Below are positions 38,701 to 50,719 of a DNA stretch of 53,549 nt, piece after piece; within the stretch, counting starts at the first letter, position 1, and each line of letters begins with the position of its first letter. Position numbers and translations under genes: made by a program. A model generated the notes under the pieces. It had not been told where the DNA came from. It saw only the letters and a program-made list of their open reading frames with translations, and did no database searches. Source of the stretch: Chloromonas sp. AAM2 (taxonomy: Eukaryota; Chlorophyta; Chlorophyceae; Chlamydomonadales; Chlamydomonadaceae); contig QAXH01005521.1 of the NCBI GenBank assembly GCA_004335635.1, positions 72,257-125,805 of the forward strand, read 5' to 3'.

Positions 38701-38757
38701 GCCCATTGCATGGAGTGATTCCAGTGCCTGCCCACTGCATGGAGTGATTTGCAATGT
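38701..38757. repeat. Inverted copy of the 29-bp repeat
   Basis: Nearly two units of the 35188 repeat appear here on the opposite strand (GCATGGAGTGATTCCAGTGC). With the left arm it brackets about 3.5 kb. Confidence 0.8.
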
Positions 38758-41700
38758 ACCATGATGATCTTCTGTTTCTATGGGGAGTTCCACAATTCCT
38801 GTTATTGACTTGCATTCAAGTCATGATGGGGGCTCATGACCATGCTCCACATGTCCATGCAGTGTGACCGGAGAGGTGGTTCTCACACTGCGATTGGTGA
38901 GAGCTGAAGCCTGTCACAGTGTTTGCTGTCATTACATGGTCAGAGCAGTGATTGCAGCTCACAAAAGAGCGCAGACGTGGCGCTCTGCCAACCCCAGAGG
39001 GAATTCAATGGACACATTACAGACAAAAAGTGTTGGTGTGCCAATGCCAGCAGAGCAAAGACTTGCTTTGATCAGGCAGGCCAAATGCGCAAATGAGCTT
39101 ATAAAGAGATAGGATTGGAAGTGTGGATTGAACATCATCATCGTTTCTAGGCCTGGAGACAAACTACGTCGGCTTGAAACAGCTCTCAAATTGATTGGCA
39201 AACAAGCCAAAGACACTGGATCTGGGTGGGAGACGAATGTCTCCGACTGTTACCCTGGTGTATAGGCTGAGGCAAGTCATTTTTTTGATTGGGCTTCGTG
39301 TTCTAACGCATCGCATACTGCATGCTGGCAACTGCACAAGAATATGAACGGGCTCCCACACAACATGTCCCTGGGTCCCATGCAGAGACAGTACGTAAGA
39401 ATTGTGTGCAAATAGCCCACTATAGGTCCCCAAAGGCAGGGCATGCACTGAATGAAACCGACCACGCATTTCCAAAGTCTTTTGAAAACCAAAACCAGGC
39501 ATGCGACTGGCCACGAGTACAGCAAAGATGTACCAGGATTGCCATGGCCGGCCAGAGTCAACATGATTGCGTATAAGCGAATGGGAAGACATCACACATG
39601 CCAGCAGGTTCAATTTGAGTTGTTGTCAACGTCCCTTCAACAGCCACAGGCCAGGTGCAAGCTACCCAGTAAGCATACTCTGTGATAGGATGAGCAGGGC
39701 ATACACACCAGCAGCCCACATGGTATCAGACGCAAGCAAGTGACAGCTGGCACCTGCTGTGCGCCCATGCCGAGGGTGTCCTGACAGTGTGACCTTCTAT
39801 CACCTTAGATCACACACAACGGAAGGAACTGAGACCCTCGCCTGAAGGGCTGTAAGAATAAGGTGATGCCAAGCCAAGGACGCAAGCTTGCATGCATCAG
39901 GACATGCTCCTGGCGCCATGCAAGCCTGAAATGCATGGTCCCCATCAGCTGTTTCCGTCCGAGTCCGTCAACATGAGAAGCGGAAGCGCACGCACAACCG
40001 GACACTAAATGCACCAAGTCACAGGCCCGTCATCGTGCCCTCCCGTATTGGTAATGTTCGTCAGTACGTGTAAGTATTATGCACATAAAAGCCCTGATGG
40101 CGCTATGCAGAAGTATACGCACATGGTCATTGATGTACATCAATTGCCTTCCAGACCTGGCAAACTTGTCCAACTACCCACATAAAAAGTCGTACTGGTT
40201 CCTTGCAAGCTCTTCTCCTAAAAAGTGTGTGTATCTCAGTTAGTGCATCAAGGCCTCGCCCACGGCAGACCTTTATTGCAGAACCCCACGTCAAAAGTGA
40301 TGCCAATGCAGCTGCAGCACCCATCACACTGGAAGCGGAGCATCACAGGTACCAGTCTGCTGATAATGTCTGCTGATGGTGGTGACCACAAGACGGGCCC
40401 CTGGGTGCACAAGCCATACCCGGCCGTTTATTGTGGGCTGCACGACTACGGCAACATCAGATGGATTGCCCATGGCGCAGACAGACGTGTTGTGGGGGCA
40501 CTCGTTATTGCTGCCTTGTTGTTGCAATGCCAGCGAATGGCTTTTGTGTGATCTACCTCGCATGAAACTTATGTACTGCTGGCGAGGGGTAGATGTTCAC
40601 CCTGTCCAGACAATTCAGGCGCAAAAGACTGACCAGAAAGTAAAGAAAATTTGAAAACGGAAAAAGCAAATCTTTTGACATCGCTCACCAGATGCCCAGC
40701 AAAATCATCGACCAGTACCACAGCCTCAGCAAGAACGATGGGAAAACTATAGTCCATGTTCTGCGCTTTTCTAGGCAAACACACCATGCACCCTTGGGTG
40801 CTATTGAAGTAAGGGATTTTCGCCTTGAGGAATTGGAAGGAGGTTCCACCAAGAGCTTTTCCTTGCAAGGAAGGCTCGGCCCTGGAAAGCCAATGTTTTC
40901 CGGGCATTTTGGCCACTGCCTTCACCGTCCGCTTAATCCGACACCTTGGGATTGAGTTTCATGTAACGATAGCTGTGGCCACCCACCAGCCACACGAGGC
41001 CACGGAACCTTGCCTTCAGCACCCGCCAACAACATCAAACCATGTGCTGCACATCATTCACGTGCATGCACTTCCTGCCCTGAACCAAGGGCCACCAAGC
41101 ACCATTGCCCCGCCCTCAGACCGTCTGAACAAGCCTATGTAGGTCCTTCTGCAGTGGGTCTGGGGCTACAGGCTGATAGTAAAGCAAGCCAACTCTGCCA
41201 GGCAGCATCACGGCTTGCCCCATTGAATTATCGCAGTCAGCCTAAGGCCAGGCTGAATCACCATATGTACGCAACTGTCACCAATGTACTGGACTCATCC
41301 TCTGACTGAGCCCAATCTAGCACTCGGATGCGCGTGTGCACATGCTCTCCAGCGAGTTCCTCGCCTGCGTGTTGCGTTTGCAAGCAACCACCCATTACGG
41401 TTTCAACCGTCAACCGACCAAACTAACCGCCTGGAACCGCACATCCAGCGGGCCTACAGCGGACTGAACACCTGACGCATCAATAATCGCGAAAGTGAGC
41501 CCAAGCGGGCCTATATCGAACATTTCACACAAAGCCGAATGGTGTCGCCAGAAAATGCATGTGCTTCCATGTGCCACGACCAAAGCGCATATCCTCCCGC
41601 CTCCAACCAGCACATTGCCAACCAGTTATGCGACGATTGCAATGTCTTGCACATAAAAGTCGATGAGTCGAAGCAGCTGCCTGTTTGAAGGTGTGCGATC

Positions 41701-42235
41701 ACATGCGGCCTGCCCGCGTCGGCAGACCTTTGCCTTCATCAATCGGATCATCACCAACCAGAGTTCTACCATGAATTTCAATAACTACACAGCTTGTGGA
41801 TGACAACAAACCGGTTTCCATCCGCCCAGGCTTTGGAACTCCGTATGCCAGTGTCCTTGCTCGGTGCACTGACATGCGAGAAAGCCCTCCGCATCAATCC
41901 TCCTCACGCTGTCGCTGCCACATCTTGAACAGCACAAGGTGTGGCTGGTTGCGCATACTATGCCCTTCGACCAACCAACACAGGCCATACTTGCGGTGGC
42001 TCCTCTCCCTCTCCAGAGCTGCGGTTGTGAGACCTGCCAATGCTGTATCACCAATCTGCTGCACCTGCTGACAAGCGCCATGCAACCTTCCAGGTCATCC
42101 ATCAACTACACCCTCCTGAAGCTTGTCGCATGCCCAACTCAAAATATGTCATCCCACCCTGCTTGGACAAGTCGTAGAAACCAGGGTTGCAAGCCCTCTT
42201 GGCCGTCAGTTGCTTAGAGAAGGGACTTGTGTGTT

Positions 42236-45200
42236 TTAGTGCAAAACCTGTGCCAGCTGCTGCTGTGCCTTGCGGCGGCTCCACAGCCGGTTGTTTAGGC
42301 GCTTGTTGAGGTAGGCAGGCATGTACTCGACATTGGACAGGTCTGCAAGCAAAACGTGCACATACATGCCAATCAGTTGTGCACCGGCAATGAACTTGCG
42401 TCTACAAGACGTCTGGGCACCACGCACAGCTGTTGCAGGCCATACCTCTACATCGTCGTTTCTGCACTTCTTCGCCACTAGCAGCTTTCAGGTTCAGCAG
42501 CATATCATATGCTATGCCATGTATGAGCCAGATGCTCACCTGTTGCCTCCAGCAGCTGGAGTTCCTCCAGCACATCCGTCTCACTCAACTCTGACAGCTG
42601 ACAGATCACCTGGATGACAGGGCACAGGGGACTGCATTGCTTACACTCAAACATGTAACAACGGATCACTTCTCGCACCGAAGCCATGAACAATAGGCAG
42701 GGCTGCTTCACAGTGAATGCAATCTGGATGCAATGCCCACGTGACGCGCAACAACATGCTGCTATGATCGTGAGCGGCCAGCTGCTCACCATACCTTAAG
42801 CACACCGGCATCAAAATGCTTCCAGTCGATGTAAGAGCACCGGGAGACCACCTCCTCCAGGCGTGTCAAAACCTGAGACGTAGGCGGACAAATGCAGAAG
42901 GTGGTCAGCCTCAGCTGTATGATCAGCCTATTACTGCTTTGGTTTGAACTGCTGCAGCAACATTCTAGTCAGCTTCATGTGACAGCGACTGTTTGCTCTG
43001 TCACTGTCAGACCGTGTTATCCTGGGCCAAAGTGACAAGCATTCGCACAAAGTGACGCGACGTGAGATTGTGACCGGACCTTGAGTGCAGCCCCACGCTC
43101 ACCCTGGATGGCAGTTTCTGCAGCACTGCCCGGGAGGACGATGGCAGCGGGCCGCTGACGGTGCGGTTCACGTAACCAACCGGGCTGAACGGTGACGAGC
43201 CACCGCTGTCCACACCTGCAGACCGTGCATCAGCAGCAACAGACGAGCATGAACAGCACACCCTGACGCACACAGCAGCTGGTAACTTTGCATCCGGCTG
43301 CTGACCCCTGCATTGTGATGTGTGGTGGGTATGCCTAGATGCCCAACTGGTGTGCGAGTGAAAGATGCATCAGCACTGGTGTTGTCTTGTGACTCACCCA
43401 GTGGCATGTAGGCTGACAGGTGCTGCAGGCTGGTGCTCAGGTCGTGGGCGGCCAGCGCTCTCAGAGTTCGCAGCGCAGCCTGTGCGTCGTCCTCTGACCG
43501 CTTGGCAGTGACCAGCTGGTAGAGCACTCCATCATCCAACTCTTCAGCCTGAAAATGCAACAAACCACGTTTCAGTGCATCAGCTGACACCTGGACTTGT
43601 CCATTGAGCGGCACAGCCAGGGAGGTACGTAATCTCAGGCAACTGTGACCAAGGCAATAGACAGCATGGCAGTTCTTGGTGATCAGATCAGTAAGGCACG
43701 GACATGCTAGACTGGTTGCCCGAGAAGCTTACCTTAACGCCTGGCAGGTGCGCTAGTAGCTGCTGCACTTCTGCTCGCATGATGGGTGACAGCCTGGGCC
43801 ACAGGCGCGTGTTCAGCATACCGCTGCTGGCATGAATCGTGGGCAAGCCGTTCAGCAGCTGTTGCTGCACCTGCTGCTGGTTTGCAGCTGCAACTAGGCT
43901 GCTCAGGCCGCGGTTTCCCATCAGTCCCAGGGCTGCTGCCTGCTGCTGTTGCTGCATTGCAGCTGCCATGGCTGAACGGGCCGCAGCTGCAGACATTGCG
44001 GGTGAAGTAGGCGAGCCAAGCATCATGGCCACTGACCGGTCCAACTGCTGCTTGACTGGTGTTCCGCCACCAGCGCCCATAGACTGGGCTGGCTGGGCAG
44101 TCATGTTTGCGTTGTTTGGTAAGCGGGAAGCGTTGACTGCGCCCCAACCAGCAGACGAGCGGGGTGCGCTTTGGCTGACTGGCGACATGCTGTTGAAGCC
44201 ACCGTTGCTGACCTGGTTTCCGGCAGCACAGCGGGCTGCTGCAGCCATGCCAGCGGCTGTTGCAGCTGCAGCGTCTGCGGCCGCACTCTGCTCTTCGTTC
44301 ATCAGCATGCCGGTGGAGGGATCCAGAGTCAGGCGATTAAATGGTGCTGACACGGCGTTGCAGGATGCCTGTGCGTCTGCCTGACGTTGCAGGAAAGCAG
44401 CCATGGAAGATGAAGGCGCAGAACCCACGATGTTGTTACTCCCCATGTGCCCGAGCCCACCCACACCACCGCCATCAGCAGACAGCCGTGCAACAGCAGC
44501 CAGATTCATTCCCAACGAGCCAACTCCACCGTCAGCGCTGGCACTACCCCGGCCTGATGCGCGCACTGCCGCTGCTTGGATTGCTGCAGCCACGTGCTGT
44601 TGGAGGGAGTTGTGAGCAGCAGCGGCTTGGGCAGCACTGACGGCGTTGGCACCGGCACCACCATCTGCAGATTCAAAACTCAGGATAGCCTCCAGTGCAG
44701 CTTCCAGGTCCATGTTGCCGCCAATACCGTTAGATGGCCCGTGCTCCTGGCTGAGCATGGATGAATCGGATGGTCGAACGAAGAACAGATCGCTAGAGCA
44801 CTGTCGCTGGTAGTCAACACCTGTACCACCACCACCACTGGGTGACTGCAGTGGGCTGGCCAGGCCGCCGACTGCGCTGTCACCAGCTCCATTGCTGTTT
44901 GGTCCTTGTGGCATACCCATCATGAAAACGCTGCTTGGGTGCGCACCGTGGGGGCTAGTCTGGCTGACTGGCATGGCCTGGGTGGACTGAGGAAAGGTGC
45001 CACCACGTGAAGCCAGCATGGATTGTGCCGGCATGGGCTGCTGTGGCATTTGGGCAGGAGCGCTGGTCTGGTAGCCACCTCCCGACGAAGCAGGTCCCAT
45101 GTTGCCCATTGCACTTTCTGTGACAATGAGGCCACTGTCCAAGGCTGACAGGCGGTTGTTGCTGAGGCTGTTGCTGTTCGCCCAGATTAGTCCCCCGCTG

Positions 45201-45706
45201 TTGCGACGCTCTGACGTTGTTGGCAGGGGCATTGAAGCAGGGCTGCAAATTGGGGCGTACTGTGATGGCGAGGGTGGTGCCATGGAGCTTCCTGTCATGG
45301 CTGTGCGCAGGCCACCCTGCTGTGGGCTGTACACACCTTGCTTGGCTGCCGCGGCAATGCCAGGTGCTGTGAGATGGTGCTCAAGTGGGGCAGGTGGTGG
45401 AGCACCACCTCCATTGTACGAGCGGGGACCGCCATAAAACGGCCCCAGCGATGGCAGCTGCCCGCTGCTGTCACCATTTCCGTTGCTGGTGGGGCTGAGG
45501 AGTCCGCCTGCATCCATGCTTCCCGCCCAGCAGGTCGCTACCTCCAGCGGCACTTCTAAAGAAGAGCCGGACTGTCGACTGGAATTGGACAGGCTGGAGC
45601 TGGTGGTGTCCAAGGAGCGCTGGCCTGGCTGGCGACCGCCGGCCGCACTGATGCTGTGGTCTGCGATAATTTTGTCGATGTGCGAAGGGAATGCTGCCAG
45701 AGACAC
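42236..45706 (-). CDS. Protein with two hnRNP-Q-type acidic (NURR)-like modules and a long low-complexity N-terminus
   Basis: Six minus-strand exons join in frame: about 45706-43733, 43548-43398, 43215-43103, 42872-42795, 42609-42540, 42342-42236 (stop 42238-42236), about 830 residues. The first 650 residues are Gly/Ser/Ala/Gln-rich and probably disordered. The C-terminal 180 hold two similar helical modules. One runs from RAEVQQLLAHLPGVK through ELDDGVLYQL to HDLSTSLQHLSAYM. The other runs from LTRLEEVVSRCSYID through HFDAGVLKVI and VLEELQLLEA to DLSNVEYMPAYLNKRL. The D(F/L)D..VL and DLS.V...A(Y/F)L pattern matches the acidic domain of hnRNP Q/R (NURR), a protein/RNP-binding fold. No RRM is visible. 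The frame opens after a stop at about 45798 and has no ATG there, so an upstream coding exon or non-ATG start is likely. The family call is by eye and moderate; the gene structure is firm. Confidence 0.65.
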
Positions 45707-45799
45707 TGCCAGATTGGGACCCTGTGTTGTGGGAGTCGAAATGTGTGGGCTCGGCTTTCCTGCCGAAACGATAAATATGAACTGGCTGAATGGCGCTTA

Positions 45800-48150
45800 A
45801 GCTACAGTTGTGGAATGCGCGTGTCGCAGCAGAAAACGGCACCTCGATCGAAGGCCTCTGGTACCTCGGGCGCAAGAGGTCACTGAACACTTGTCGAAGC
45901 TACTGTGCAGTCTGAGTACCACTGAGAAAGGCTTGAGATGGACACCTGCACACAGTCAGTGTGCATTGGCGTTGAACATAAAATGGATACGATTCGCAGT
46001 GTGAAAACCGACTGTGAAGTTCGTATTCCATTGAAAATCATCAATGAACATCAACAGCATTGGCCGTGTCCGTGCGTATGTACAGGGAGCTGGAAAATGT
46101 GTTCTGTTGTGTATGCCGTGGTAAATGCTGTACTTGTGTCCCCCAATGTGTTCACCAACGGCTCCTAAATGATCGGGCAAAGCAGACGAGCACCAATGCT
46201 GCTTCTTGGGCACTGAATCATTACAAATGGGCAAGGGAAAAGAACAGGTATTCCCAGACCCGTAACTGCTACATTTGGCCGGTTCGCGTACATAATTTGC
46301 AAATGGCGTCGCAACTTCATACCTGATTGTCAAAAGCCCAGATGCTTCTAGTGCACCTTACAGCTCGAGTTGGCTTTTGCGACACCGTCTTCGGGATTTA
46401 TTAAGCCTGGAGAGTTGACCCAGTGCGCTGACGGCTGCGCCACCACAGAAAGTTTGATGTGTGTGTAATATTTCCTGACTGCGTAAACATTGAACATCCC
46501 ATCAACTCCTGGTCTCTTTTGTGAAATGTGGTGCACGTGATCGTCCTCACGTGATTTGGAACTCGCACCCTCTCTTTTGACAATGGCTGGGCACGGGCGA
46601 CGGTGGAGTTGGGACTTCAAGTACCACAGCATCGCTGTGATACCGCAGCCCGCAAAGTTGCATCAGGGTTTCATGGCGTGCACTCAACGTGGCATCATAG
46701 ACTTCCAGTTTGCAGAATTTGTGTGCCTTCCATTGTGCTTCCTATTGTGCCTCAGCCTGTGCCTGTGCCTGGATGGAAAATTGCAGAGGCATGCAGCACA
46801 GTCTTCAAAGGGCTGGATGTGTGTCTGTTTTCTCACGGGTTGCTTTGACAGCCATTTGAGCGCAGGATTGCCTACCAAAACAGTGTTCAGAGTGCCAGAC
46901 TGGTGAATCGGGCAGTGTAACAGCAGGCAACGCTGGAACACATCATTGCATTGGCCGACAAGTAGTTCGAATTTTTGCTTCAATTTTATTTTTGCTTCAT
47001 GGTGTGCACTGCCTCCTTGTAACACCTCAGCTAATAAAGAGTGGAGCACGACCCCTGGAAATCGCTGGCACTCGCACACAAAGGCTTACTGATACATGCA
47101 AGCATACATAGAAGACAGTGCAAGTGCATGAACACTTTTAGACCAGTTCCATTATTACAAGGAGGGAGCCTAAATACCACCAAAGTGACAGGTCATAGGG
47201 GAGCGTTACAGTGGTCACTCTGTTGGGCCCGCATCGATTTGACAGGCGTTGACAGGTGACAAGCGTTACTCTCGCTCTGACAAGATTTGGCAGTTTGTGC
47301 CTCCTGCCTATTTCGCTGCTGGTGCTGCTGTTGTTTTGCTGCTGCTGCGGCAGGGCTGTGCACTGGAGTAGTACGTATGAGTCAGTAGTAGTAGTGGTTT
47401 TACAATATTACACACACTGCTCGTACAGTCTCGTGCTGTGCAAGCGCTTTGATTTTCAATTGCGATCCTTTAATTGCGACCCCAGGTCGACACTTGCTCT
47501 CCACAACGGGCACTTACAACACCGGTTCCAGTGTCATTCCCAAGAATTGTTCCAGAACCGACAAACTTTTGTTTTGCGAGCGCAGACGCACACAAGTAAC
47601 ATCTCTTGCTGCTGGCCAAGCCATTTGGCAAGCTGTTCCCTGTCTTTTTTTTAAGGGACAGAGTTGCTGAGAGTTGTACCAGATCCTCATTAGATTGGCA
47701 TGGCTGTCTAGGTGCAGGCCATGTAACCATTTTGCAGGCTGCAGATCAACAAACCCAAATGATGACCAAACCTCTGGTTTAATCACTCACAGATAGCAGA
47801 TAAATGCAAGTACAGTGGTAAGAATGCAAAAAGAATAGAAAACGAACTCCAGGAAACCAACAGACTGTGTCCGACCATCCAATTTGCGAAATCTGGTTCC
47901 ATCACAAAAACAAGAATGTCATCATGGCACTTATATAAAAAATGTTTGAAACATGAATATGCTCCAAGGCTCCAGCGTCAACGGGCCAAACAATCCCTGA
48001 CCATGTGACCAGCAGGTCAAACGAGGTCTTGCATGGGCAGGTGGAGTTGAACGCGGGAAGGGGCCACAGCTTACTGCATGGTGTAGACTGCGGAGGCGCC
48101 TACACATGCAGCGGGTCACAAGAGCTGGTTTGCCTTTTCTGAGTACGCTT
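45800..48150. other. Gene-poor interval
   Basis: Upstream of the minus-strand gene at 42-45.7 kb and downstream of the gene ending at 48151. It should hold the first gene's promoter and possibly a 5' exon. It also contains a dispersed element end at 47508. A plus-strand open frame at 46556-46906 (about 116 codons, from an ATG at 46583 or earlier, with a Leu/Cys-rich hydrophobic stretch) is the best small-gene candidate. It has no recognisable motif and overlaps other open frames, so I do not call it. Confidence 0.5.
47508..47572 (-). repeat. Dispersed element end, diverged TTTGCCAGTTCTGGGACAAT family
   Basis: The minus strand reads TTTGTCGGTTCTGGAACAAT followed by a segment with CACTGGAACCGGTGTTGT. 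This matches the copies at 5873 and 51605 over about 50 bp with several substitutions. The A-rich leader lies outside the core, as in the other copies. Confidence 0.6.
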
Positions 48151-49557
48151 TTAGCTCAGTACAGGCTGACACTTGCTCTGTGCTCGCTTTGTGCCAGCAT
48201 CTGCACAGTCAGTCAGCCGGGCACAGGCGATGATAATCTGTGGAATAACTTGAGGATAACCTAGGATAGTTTGGTCGAGCAGCACCTGCGGTTGCCTCAA
48301 CCCATTGACCAACAGCAGCAGCAACCTACAGGCAGGTGACGGTGTTCAATCGTCAAGTGCCCATGCCTGGCAATAAGAAGTAAGGCCCCCAAATGTGGCA
48401 TTATATTATGTGGCCTAAGCGATCCCCATGGGTGTGCATGTCACAAGGTGATGAGTGGCGCACGATGCAGGACATGCGCACAGTCATGCGCTTGACCCCA
48501 CATGGGCCTACATGCCCAGCAGCATGCCGCATGACGAAGGGCAGCGCGAGGGGCGCTACATGCATGATGACCTGCCGCATCCGCAGGCCCATGCCATCAC
48601 CCGAACGTATGTGAGGGGCAAGCTGATGGGGACTGACAGCAGCACACGCAGTACACACATGCCAATGCGGCTCCGGGGCACATATGCGCCTGCATCCAGC
48701 GCCACCCAGGGCACACACAGGCCTACCAGTACCCGGTGCTGGCTGGCGCTGGATGCAGCCATTCTCTGAATCATTTATGCACGCATGGATCCCTCAATTA
48801 TGTTACACCTCACCTGCGTCCGTGAAGACTGCCTTGATACGCTTTGCATCACCCAGCGGAATGCCAATGTCTTGGAATTCTTGCTGTGTAGTGCGTTGAA
48901 GGACGGATACAGTGTTCAGTTTCTCCTGCAGCAGCTTGTCCTTGTTGTCCATGAGCGCCTGCTTGGCATCTTCCTCAGTCACACTGGCAATGACCGCATC
49001 TAGCAATGCATCAGCAGCTCCCTTGGGCTCGTTGGCTAGCGCCCTGGCCTTCTCGTCCGACTCCTTGAGCCGTTCGTGCACTGCAGGCGAGCTGTCCTCA
49101 GGCGAGCCAGAGCCAGTTGGCACTCCTTACCCTGCGGGCACATGAAACACACATGGGCACCACCTCATGTAACGACAGTCGGACTCTGGCGCCAGAGAGG
49201 CTGGGGTAACCCCTCCATTTCCACGTTAATATGGATTAATTCATGGAAAATATCCATGCAAATCAAAAGAACCAGGCATCAGTGGTTGCCAGTGCTCACC
49301 TTGGTGGGAAAAGCCAAGTGGATGTGTCCAGTAGTTGTGCTCGATACACCCTGCAAAGCAAGTAAGTAAAAGTACAGCCAAGTACAGGCTGTATCTGCCA
49401 GTGACATAATCTGGGTCACAGAGCAGCCCGAGGCTGCGATGCATCCAAGGATAGCGGAATGCGAAGTGGCTCAGGCATGCCGGGTGCATTGATGGTCATG
49501 CAGCTGTCAACGGCCAGGGACAATGACTTGACATGCCACATGATTCCGCAACAAGGC
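48151..49557 (-). CDS. Hypothetical protein with C-terminal SAM-like segment (5' end unresolved)
   Basis: Best-supported exons are 49080-48814 (possibly extending up to about 49122) and 48200-48151 (stop 48153-48151), which join in phase. They encode a charged helical segment (HERLKESDEKARALANEP, EEDAKQALMDNKDKLLQEK). The following stretch, VSVLQRTTQQEFQDIGIPLG and then DAKRIKAVF, resembles the last helices of a SAM domain, a protein-interaction fold. A 51-nt exon at 49350-49300 has good splice sites and joins in one phase. It is nearly identical to a stretch at 50529-50479. A possible further exon starts at 49557 (SLSLAVDSCMTINAPG), but I could not confirm its 3' edge. Function unknown; the SAM similarity is weak and by eye. 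All exons here share the strand of the genes to the right, so one larger gene is possible. Confidence 0.45.
49300..49350 (-). repeat. 51-nt exon-sized duplicate, copy 2 (copy 1 at 50479-50529)
   Basis: Both copies run from a CAG acceptor-like end to a GTGAG donor. They agree at all but two positions (GCATAC in copy 1, GGACAC in copy 2). Similarity stops at about the splice sites on both sides, apart from a few bases. Confidence 0.85.
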
Positions 49558-49846
49558 CTACAATACGTACCAATCACAGGCCATACATTGCTCACTGCAT
49601 GCACCATGCTGCATGCAATCTGGCGCTGCACTGAGCCATGCGAGCCCAGTGCGGATGACTTGGATACGCCAACCAAGTTACATTATCCAACCGCATGCAT
49701 GAGCGCGGAGACGAGCGTGAGAGCAATTCTCTCCCTCAGCGTTGCACCAACCTTACCCTACCTTACCCTTACCTGGAAGGACGTTTCAACGTAGGGTGCT
49801 GCGCAACCGCGGCGGCCGGAATTCGCAGGCAGAAGCAATGTGTTTG

Positions 49847-50626
49847 TCACCAAAAGCCCAGCCAATGCATCCAGCGCTTCTTGAGGTTACTGGGTTGACG
49901 ACGGTCGGCAGGTTCAAACTTCAGAGTCGCAAATGAAGCTAGGAGCACATACACACCGGGGTCAAGGCAAGGATCGTCGGAATGCGGTGCACACTCGAAC
50001 GACCAGGAAGATGAAGCGTGCTGGGAAGATCTGTGCATGAAAACGAACAGGTCAGTGAGTTGCAACTACGGCAGTTGGAAACGTGCCGTGAACCTGGAGG
50101 TAGGTGCACTTGGGAGGTAGATAGCACTTGTTTTCACCGAGCTGTTCAATGGACGGTTCTCTTGGATGGAGCTACTGACGAGCGTTATCGCCATGCACAA
50201 ACCATTCTCACGATGCGCAATTGATTTTTATCTCATCAACATTGTCAGTAACCTGTAGCCGCGGGTAGAAGCCCAAGTACCTGCTGCAAGCCCACGCAAT
50301 GTTGCAAGGTCACGCGCACATGAATGTACTGACGCAAATCTCGTACCATGCGTAAAACGAAATAGTGGCATGATTGTGAACGATTTGATCGGCCGTAGCG
50401 CTCTACAGTACGCTGTAAAGGTTAAGCTACGACGCAGCGTGGATTCAGCAACGAGCATCAGCATCAACAAGAACTCACCTTGGTGGGAAAAGCCAAGTGG
50501 ATGTATGCAGTAGTTGTGCTCGATACACCCTGCACAGTAACCGCATCCTGGAGCGCCGGTAGTCAAACACATGCAGGCAGTGCATGCCCACTGACCCGCC
50601 CCGGACTATGCGGGCCACAACTGGAC
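49847..50626 (-). CDS. Hypothetical protein, two in-phase exons
   Basis: Exon 50626-50479 (acceptor TTCGCAG, donor GTGAGT) reads GPVVARIVRGGSVGMHCLHV and onward to WLFPPR. It joins in phase to exon 50030-49847 (DPGVYVLLASFATLKFE and onward, stop 49849-49847), giving about 110 residues plus an unknown 5' part. I recognise no family. The last 51 nt of the first exon are duplicated at 49350-49300. This could be the 3' end of the gene at 50720-53377 through alternative splicing, a separate gene, or a diverged duplicate. Confidence 0.3.
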
Positions 50627-50719
50627 CTGCGAAGATGACAGGCAAACAATGCACACACACAAAGGACAGATGGTAGGGCTTAGCCAGAAACCATGATTGG
50701 TATTCATTGTGAGGCCAAT

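Larger units (their letters stand above)
34412..42235. other. 7.8-kb gene-poor, repeat-bearing interval
   Basis: Downstream of BIG and of the convergent gene ending at 42236. It contains the 29-bp repeat at 35188, its inverted copy at 38701, the 64-bp satellite at 35854 and a miniature inverted-repeat element at 37455-38056. Open frames of 80-150 codons occur on both strands (for example 38864-39112, 40225-40551 and 40692-40955 plus; 39164-39613 and 40569-40925 minus). None shows a motif I trust or links to another by clear splice sites. The 38.8-42.2 kb part could be a decayed element or weakly conserved exons; I cannot decide. Confidence 0.6.

Noticed and set aside
38864..42200. Suspected transposon coding remnants on both strands
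   Set aside because: Frames are short, no transposase, reverse transcriptase, helicase or polymerase motif is visible, and I could not link them by splice sites.
43839..44384. 181-codon plus-strand open frame and other long plus-strand frames in 43.8-45.5 kb
   Set aside because: Antisense shadows of the low-complexity first exon of the minus-strand NURR-like gene. They have no splice continuity and no domain.
46603..46965. Plus-strand frame ending QPFERRIAYQNS...EHIIALADK with two internal stops, looking like a broken gene
   Set aside because: No family recognised, the stops cannot be removed with plausible introns, and competing frames are equally open.
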